A program made the position numbers and the translations under genes. Of a stretch of DNA of 64,000 bases, positions 58,853 through 64,000 are shown piece after piece (the first letter of the stretch is position 1; the number at the start of each line of letters is the position of its first letter). A model generated the notes under the pieces. That model searched no databases, was not told where the DNA came from, and saw only the letters and a list, made by a program, of their open reading frames with translations. The DNA comes from JAAUUE01 sp943370025 (GTDB lineage: Bacteria > Cyanobacteriota > Cyanobacteriia > Cyanobacteriales > JAAUUE01), in contig CALRPI020000011.1 in assembly GCA_943370025.1 (NCBI GenBank), positions 1-64,000 of the forward strand, read 5' to 3'.

Positions 58853-61800
58853 ATGGTTAATGCTAATTTGACTACCTCCCAGAATAGTCTCTCTGGTAGT
58901 AGTGCTACTAACCTAGTCTTCATTGACACCGCCGTAGCCAACTTCTCTAGCCTGCTAGCGGGTTTGAGTCCAAATACAGAGGCGATCGTCCTTGACCCCA
59001 CTCAGGATGGCATTAGTCAAATTACGAATTTCCTTGCCCAACGCTCAGGAATTGTTGATAGTATTCAAATTCTTGGTCATGGAGCAGCGGGAATGCTGCA
59101 ACTAGGAGCAACTAGTCTCACTGCTGCTAATTTAGATCAATATCAATCTGCCCTAGGTACATGGTTTACCCCTCAAGCTGACAAGAAACCAGATTTAGTT
59201 ATCTATGGTTGCGATGTAGCATCAGGAAATGTGGGTGAAAACTTTATTCAGAAGCTCAGTCAAATTACTGGGGCAGATGTGGCGGCTTCGGTAGATTTAA
59301 CCGGAAGTGCTGTTAAGGGCGGTAACTGGATTCTAGAGAAAGCAACAGGATTGATCGAAGCGGGGCAAGCCTTCAGCCAGCAAGTCCGGGATGCCTATCA
59401 AGATGTTTTGGCTACTTTTACAGTGACGAATAATAACGATTCTGGTGCTGGTTCTCTGCGACAGGCAATTATTGGAGCTAATAGTCTGGCTGGAGCCGAT
59501 GATATTGTTTTTAATATTGGTGCTGGGGGAGTCCAGACCATCAAACTTTTAACTCCCTTGCCAGCGATCGTCAGCCAGATTAATATTGATGCCACAACTC
59601 AGCCCGGCTTCACTGGTGCACCCATTATCGAACTCAGGGGCGATGCCATCCCTGTCGCTGGCAATGCCAACTCCTTTCCTGCTGATGTTAACTTCAGCGG
59701 TACCTTTACTAATGGTTTAACTTTCTGGAATGGTAGTAGCAATAGCATTGCCAAGGGTTTTGTTATCAATCGATTTGAGAGTAACGGCATCAAAGTTGGC
59801 CAAGGAAATAACAATGGTCCTCAACGTGGCGTTGTTGGTCCAACAGGGATTACGCTCGAAAACAACTATATTGGGACTGATATTACAGGCACCGTCGGCT
59901 TAGGTAATAGCTGGTTTGGGGTTCCTGATTTCTCTAATGCAATTTATGTCCATAGAAGTGCCAATACGGTAATTAGAAACAACCTGATTTCAGGTAATAC
60001 CACCACAGCTTTAATTGTTCGAGAAGGCTCTACAGGGGTTTTAATCGAAAATAATAAAATCGGTACTGATGTCACTGGAACATTACCCCTAGGCAATCAG
60101 CGCTGGGGTGTTTATATCAATCAAGGTTCCAATAATGTCACCTTCAGAGGGAATTTAGTAGCGGCTAGTGGCTATGATTATGAAACTAATGGCATGGAGC
60201 TATTCCTGAGCTGGGGAGTTCGAGATCTGAGAGTTGAAAATAATACCTTTGGCACAGATATTACTGGGACTAAATCTTTTCGCAATCGGGGACAGTATTT
60301 AACTGCAACCCCAAATCCAGTAGCCCTGAGAAGTTTTAGTATGGGGAATGCCACCGTAGGTACTGGAAATCTGGTCAACCGGGGTTGGACGGCTCAACCG
60401 GCGGGAAACACCACTTCCACTCTCGCTGCTCCTCCTCGGCCAGTTCTCACCGGCATTGCGCCTAAACTAACTACAATTCCTAGCGATATTACCTCTGGAG
60501 CCAATCAAGGACAATTAGTTAGTAGTTTAATTGGCAGCTCTATCAATAACCCTGATGGCTCCCTAGATAAGGGCATTTCTATCACTCAAGTCAATAATAC
60601 TGGCGGCACTTGGCAATACTCTACAGATAACGGAACTGAATGGTCGAGCCTAAGTCAGGCACTAACAGAGATCATTAGTAAATATGGATTTTCACTTCCT
60701 GCGGTTAAAGCCAATTTTCAACCAGCCTTTCTCTTGTCATCTGATAGCAAAAATCGGATTCGGTTTGTGCCTAATGCTGGGTTTACTGGCACAGTCACTA
60801 ATGGCGTAGTTTATAACGGTTGGAACCAAAGAACTGCTGGTAATGGACTGACCATTAATATTGACCCCAACACCACTCGAAGGGCTAACTTGAATCCTTT
60901 ATTAAATAGTCTGAGCGCCAATGCAGACAATTTAAGTATCAAAGTCAACAAAGCTCCTGTTTTAGACCCCAGCCTCGTGGCAATTGTCGGCAATATCCCA
61001 GTCAATCCGGTAACTAATCCCGGAACCCTAGTCAGCACCATTCTTGGCGGTGGATTCAATGATGACCAAGCAGTTCTCCAAGGCATAGCTGTAACTGAGG
61101 TAGACAACAGCAATGGAATTTGGCAATATGCCCTTGATGGCACAACATGGCAAGCTTTCGGTAGCACCAGTAATGCCAATGCTCGACTCCTTTCTGCTGA
61201 TGGCACGACGAGGATTCGGTTCGTGCCAAATAATGGCTACATAGGAACTCCCGGTATCAAATTCCGAGCTTGGGATCAGTTTGCAGACTGGGGGGTGGCT
61301 GTAGTCGCTGGGGGAACCGCAGATGTGACGACCAATGGTGGTGCTAGTGCTTTTAGTACTGCGATCGCAGAAACCCGCATTGGCGTAGGCGCACCAGTGG
61401 TTACTCCCGTACCAGAGCCGATCGCTCCCCCCCCAGTGAATAATGAACCGCCTCCTCTTGATGTCAGCATTATCCGCCTCCTCAAAAACCCTCCAGCCGC
61501 CCCAACCCCCAACACAGTTGTGGTTGGTGAAGCACCAGTATCTGCCGTTGATAATGTAGATAATAAATCTGAATTCGATCGCCTCCCAGAACCCATCTCA
61601 ATTTGGGTTAATGATGTAGCCCCTGCATCCAAATGGGCAAGATTGCCAGATGACATTGATGATATCTCCATCTATGTTAACGACCCCGGTACGATCGGCT
61701 CTGAATCCAAATGGGCAAGACTCCCAGAGGATATTTCCTTATTTGCTAACGATCTCAGCCAATATAGCAGCATATTCGCTGATGGTGAATCCACCGCCGA

Positions 61801-62536
61801 AGCCGTCATCAATCAACAAAAACCCAATCCAATTATTGGCACGCTGCGGGGAACCAGTAATGAAGACCTGCTTGCAGGGACAAATTTAATTAACACCATT
61901 TATGGATTACAAGGCAATGACAATATTGTCGGCACACCTAACCGAGATAACCTCATCGGTGGTCAAGGCAACGATCTCATTCAGGGTTTAGGAAGCCGAG
62001 ACTTCATCTGGGGTGGCAAAGGTAACGATACCATCTATGGCGGTCGAGGAAGAGATGTGCTCCTAGGCGGCAAAGGTAATGACACCATCTACGGCGGCAA
62101 AGGAAGTGACTTTATTGCTGGAGGCAATGGTCAAGATACGATCTATGGCGGTAAGGGCAACGACTTAATCTCTGGAGGGAAGGGGAACGATCGCCTCTTC
62201 GGTGGCAAAGGGAATGACCTGATTTACGGGGACAATGGAAACGACCTGATCCAAGGCGGTCAAGGCAATGACGTTCTCACCGGAGGCAAAGGGAAAGATA
62301 GATTCCAATTTGCTCCCGGTACAGGTACAGACACCCTAACTGATTTCACCGTAGGAGAAGATGTAATTGAACTAGCCAAAGGATTAAAACTCTCAGATTT
62401 ACAAATAACTCAAGGAGTGGGAGCTACAGTGATTGGTTTCCAACCCGGAACCCTATTCCCCAGTGACAAACCCTTGGCACTACTCACCGGAGTAAATGCG
62501 GCTAGTTTGACTCCAAATAGTTTCTTGGTGGTTTAG
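58853..62536 (+). CDS. DUF4347, beta-helix and RTX calcium-binding secreted protein
   Basis: A 1227-residue protein without a classical signal peptide. Residues about 20-180 are DUF4347 (LVFIDTAVANFSSLLAG, IQILGHGAAGMLQLGA, LVIYGCDVASGNVGENF), a domain at the N terminus of many giant cyanobacterial surface proteins. Then comes SGAGSLRQAIIGANSLAGAD, the start of a right-handed beta-helix to about 500, with repeated ENNYIGTDITGT turns. Two related units (ITQVNNTGGTWQYSTDNGTE; VTEVDNSNGIWQYALDGTTW) and a Pro-rich stretch follow. Residues about 1020-1150 are RTX nonapeptides (GGKGNDTIYGG), which bind Ca2+. The C terminus fits a type I secretion substrate. It is likely exported and surface-attached, possibly an adhesin; that is inference. 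Confidence 0.9.
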   Translation: MVNANLTTSQNSLSGSSATNLVFIDTAVANFSSLLAGLSPNTEAIVLDPTQDGISQITNFLAQRSGIVDSIQILGHGAAGMLQLGATSLTAANLDQYQSALGTWFTPQADKKPDLVIYGCDVASGNVGENFIQKLSQITGADVAASVDLTGSAVKGGNWILEKATGLIEAGQAFSQQVRDAYQDVLATFTVTNNNDSGAGSLRQAIIGANSLAGADDIVFNIGAGGVQTIKLLTPLPAIVSQINIDATTQPGFTGAPIIELRGDAIPVAGNANSFPADVNFSGTFTNGLTFWNGSSNSIAKGFVINRFESNGIKVGQGNNNGPQRGVVGPTGITLENNYIGTDITGTVGLGNSWFGVPDFSNAIYVHRSANTVIRNNLISGNTTTALIVREGSTGVLIENNKIGTDVTGTLPLGNQRWGVYINQGSNNVTFRGNLVAASGYDYETNGMELFLSWGVRDLRVENNTFGTDITGTKSFRNRGQYLTATPNPVALRSFSMGNATVGTGNLVNRGWTAQPAGNTTSTLAAPPRPVLTGIAPKLTTIPSDITSGANQGQLVSSLIGSSINNPDGSLDKGISITQVNNTGGTWQYSTDNGTEWSSLSQALTEIISKYGFSLPAVKANFQPAFLLSSDSKNRIRFVPNAGFTGTVTNGVVYNGWNQRTAGNGLTINIDPNTTRRANLNPLLNSLSANADNLSIKVNKAPVLDPSLVAIVGNIPVNPVTNPGTLVSTILGGGFNDDQAVLQGIAVTEVDNSNGIWQYALDGTTWQAFGSTSNANARLLSADGTTRIRFVPNNGYIGTPGIKFRAWDQFADWGVAVVAGGTADVTTNGGASAFSTAIAETRIGVGAPVVTPVPEPIAPPPVNNEPPPLDVSIIRLLKNPPAAPTPNTVVVGEAPVSAVDNVDNKSEFDRLPEPISIWVNDVAPASKWARLPDDIDDISIYVNDPGTIGSESKWARLPEDISLFANDLSQYSSIFADGESTAEAVINQQKPNPIIGTLRGTSNEDLLAGTNLINTIYGLQGNDNIVGTPNRDNLIGGQGNDLIQGLGSRDFIWGGKGNDTIYGGRGRDVLLGGKGNDTIYGGKGSDFIAGGNGQDTIYGGKGNDLISGGKGNDRLFGGKGNDLIYGDNGNDLIQGGQGNDVLTGGKGKDRFQFAPGTGTDTLTDFTVGEDVIELAKGLKLSDLQITQGVGATVIGFQPGTLFPSDKPLALLTGVNAASLTPNSFLVV

Positions 62537-62694
62537 TCCTACCTAGTTGTTTAGGCTGATTGGATAGTAACGTGAGTCTCCAACGGAGAGAACTACAGGA
62601 AGCAGGAAAGAAATGGGAAAAGGGATTAGTGTAGCAACAAGGCAATTGCTATCAGCTAACACCGGATTGAAAATGGTGCAATAGAGTCCGTTTT

Positions 62695-62735
62695 TTTCAT
62701 CGAACTCACGTTTTATTAAAGTGAGTTTGATGAAA
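62695..62735 (+). terminator. Inverted repeat, possible terminator region
   Basis: TTTCATCGAACTCAC and GTGAGTTTGATGAAA pair at 14 of 15 positions around GTTTTATTAAA, about 160 bases after the RTX gene stop. It has A/T ends but no clean T-run, so a terminator role is uncertain. Pieces of the same sequence occur near 45335 and 63025. Confidence 0.35.
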
Positions 62736-62809
62736 TTTGAGAGTTGTAAGCCTTAGCTAATAACCATTACAAGGAACCCTGTCATATATAGTAGTCGCCG
62801 ATTTGATTA

Positions 62810-62852
62810 GGACGTTTTTGAGGGCGCGCGGAGCGCGCCCTCAAAAACGTCC
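62810..62852. repeat. Perfect palindrome of family F core type
   Basis: A 20 bp stem GGACGTTTTTGAGGGCGCGC (62810-62829) with its complement (62833-62852) around GGA, extended outside by ATTAGGAC and GTCCTAAC. The core matches the hairpin of the element at 1058-1148. The 62537-63172 gap also holds the inverted repeat at 62695-62735 and no gene. Confidence 0.75.
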
Positions 62853-63172
62853 CCGTCCTAACTAGAATGGCGTTTACTATAAAAGCATTCACGCCTATTG
62901 AGAATAAAGTCAATAATTTACAAATTTGCGCTCTATTGATTATATTCTCAATAAAGACGTAGATGTGTTTATATGGTTAAGTCTCAAAACCGTTGATTTA
63001 TAAGGTTTCCGAGGCGCAAAATCCATCGAACTCACATTAATAAAATAAGATTTGGTATTACCAGACAATAGAATCAGTAAAAATACTATAAAAGCTGGTA
63101 GTTGTCTGGTTGACTACTTTTTTAGAGGCAAAGAATTGGTAATTTTTGGATGCTCCCATTTTTTGATGATCC

Positions 63173-63799
63173 ATGCCAAGTCCAAATCATACTTACTATA
63201 GCGTTGAAAACCTGACTACGGAGGCAGCATTGCAAAAGTTGAAGGAGGGGAACGATCGCTACATACTCGATCATGTTGAACATCCCCACGAAGGTGCTCA
63301 ACGCCGAGTCGATATCTCCGCCGCCCAACATCCCTTTGCGATCGTCCTCGGCTGTGCCGACTCTCGTGTTGTCCCAGAATTAATTTTTGATCAAGGGGTG
63401 GGAGATTTATTTGTCCTGAGAATTGCGGGCAATGTGGCTGATGATGCCGTGATTGCTAGTATTGAGTACGCGGTGGAGCATCTAGGAACCCAGTTGGTAG
63501 TAGTTTTGGGGCATGAAAGATGCGGGGCGGTGATGGCGGCGATCGACCATGCTTCTTCTGCCGGAAAGCTGAATTCTCTGATTAATTATATTGAACCAGC
63601 AGTGCAAGCTAGTCAGAATTTGCAAGGCGATCGGGTGAGTAATACAGTCAAGCATCATGTGAATTTGATGGTGGAAGCGATCGCCTCCACAGCCCCAATT
63701 TTGTCCCACGAAGTAGAAAAGGGAAACCTGAAGATCATTCCCGCTTATTACAGATTAGCTACAGGAAAAGTGGAGTTTCTAGAGGCTTCATATTTATAG
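63173..63799 (+). CDS. Beta-class carbonic anhydrase
   Basis: Interconverts CO2 and bicarbonate. The 208-residue product has the zinc ligands C61, H114 and C117 and the Asp63/Arg65 dyad in VLGCADSRVVPE and LVVVLGHERCGAVMAA. The stretch VGDLFVLRIAGNVADDAVIA is the family core. It is shorter than the carboxysomal CcaA type and lacks its C-terminal extension. It has no signal peptide, so it is probably cytosolic or loosely membrane-bound. The TTTTTGGATGCTCCC upstream offers a weak ribosome site for the ATG at 63173. It is not linked to carboxysome genes in this window. Confidence 0.94.
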   Translation: MPSPNHTYYSVENLTTEAALQKLKEGNDRYILDHVEHPHEGAQRRVDISAAQHPFAIVLGCADSRVVPELIFDQGVGDLFVLRIAGNVADDAVIASIEYAVEHLGTQLVVVLGHERCGAVMAAIDHASSAGKLNSLINYIEPAVQASQNLQGDRVSNTVKHHVNLMVEAIASTAPILSHEVEKGNLKIIPAYYRLATGKVEFLEASYL

Positions 63800-63947
63800 C
63801 TATCCTCAATCCTCTAAAATTCTAAACTCAATTAGGATTGCTATATAGCAGTCCCAAATCATTTGCTAACAGTTTGCCGAGTCAATCTGCTTCTGGTTGA
63901 TGGTTTCACCCGCCTGCGGCGGGTGAAACCATCAAGGATTGCTATAA
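63799..63947. repeat. Half family E repeat joined to a family D repeat
   Basis: A family E half (CAATCCTCTAAAATTC to TTAGGATTGCTATATA, 63799-63846) runs into a family D element (63841-63947) with stem GGTTTCACCCGCC/GGCGGGTGAAACC and a TGC loop. Confidence 0.7.
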
Positions 63948-63953
63948 AAGCTG

Positions 63954-64000
63954 CTATTTAGGGAGAGATTTAGCGTACTCTTCAGGAGTGAGAATACTTT
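63954..64000 (-). CDS. Possible 3' end of an unidentified gene running off the window
   Basis: In one minus-strand frame the last bases read SILTPEEYAKSLPK followed by TAG (63954-63956). The sequence looks coding and lies just beyond a repeat, as gene ends do elsewhere here. Fifteen codons are too few to name the family. Confidence 0.4.
   Translation of the reverse strand, partial: SILTPEEYAKSLPK

Overview
The window is a cyanobacterial chromosome segment. The evidence is the density of HIP1-like GCGATCGC octamers (for example 1613-1620) and a set of typically cyanobacterial genes: a folD-crtE-DUF212 cluster, IctB, Uma2 nucleases, WD40 Ser/Thr kinases, DUF4347/RTX proteins and large NACHT proteins. 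The many dispersed hairpin repeats and the wealth of conflict genes suggest a large-genome, probably filamentous cyanobacterium. No rRNA or tRNA gene, CRISPR array or complete insertion sequence was seen, and the genus cannot be fixed from the sequence.

Layout. 1-9 kb: a [2Fe-2S] protein, a GNAT enzyme, a sugar ABC permease, folD, crtE, a DUF212 membrane protein, an FkbM methyltransferase, and a histidine kinase with an ethylene-receptor domain. 9-26 kb: a PMT-family glycosyltransferase, a Uma2 nuclease, a DUF790 protein, a very large membrane-anchored NACHT protein, alanine dehydrogenase, a GT4 glycosyltransferase, IctB, a degenerate GAF/histidine-kinase protein, a phosphohistidine-phosphatase lipoprotein and a cell-wall amidase. 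26-31 kb: a giant secreted beta-helix protein with a split IPT domain, followed by transposase debris.

31-51 kb is an accessory, defence-like island. It holds a minus-strand series made of a trypsin-like protease/NUC1 nuclease fusion, a toxin-antitoxin pair with a decayed VapC, a P-loop ATPase and a TPR protein with a decaying 3' end. It also holds two further VapC-type modules, a second NACHT protein, a small protein that shares the NACHT protein's N-terminal motif, a Uma2 nuclease, and orphan fragments of NACHT 3' ends. Housekeeping genes lie within it: an ABC exporter, a YdcF-like protein, ferredoxin, a Vat-like acetyltransferase and an hrcA-prxQ operon. 51-64 kb: a methyltransferase, GNAT, LysR, a membrane glycosyltransferase, a WD40 kinase with two in-frame repeat insertions, a DUF4347/beta-helix/RTX protein and a beta-carbonic anhydrase.

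Nearly every intergenic space carries members of at least seven families of short palindromic repeats (called A-H here, without standard meaning). Some are nested in one another with target-site duplications, and some sit in frame inside genes. The strongest candidates for something undescribed are the protease-nuclease/ATPase/TPR gene series, the N-terminal motif shared by a NACHT protein and a small neighbour, and the active hairpin-repeat population.
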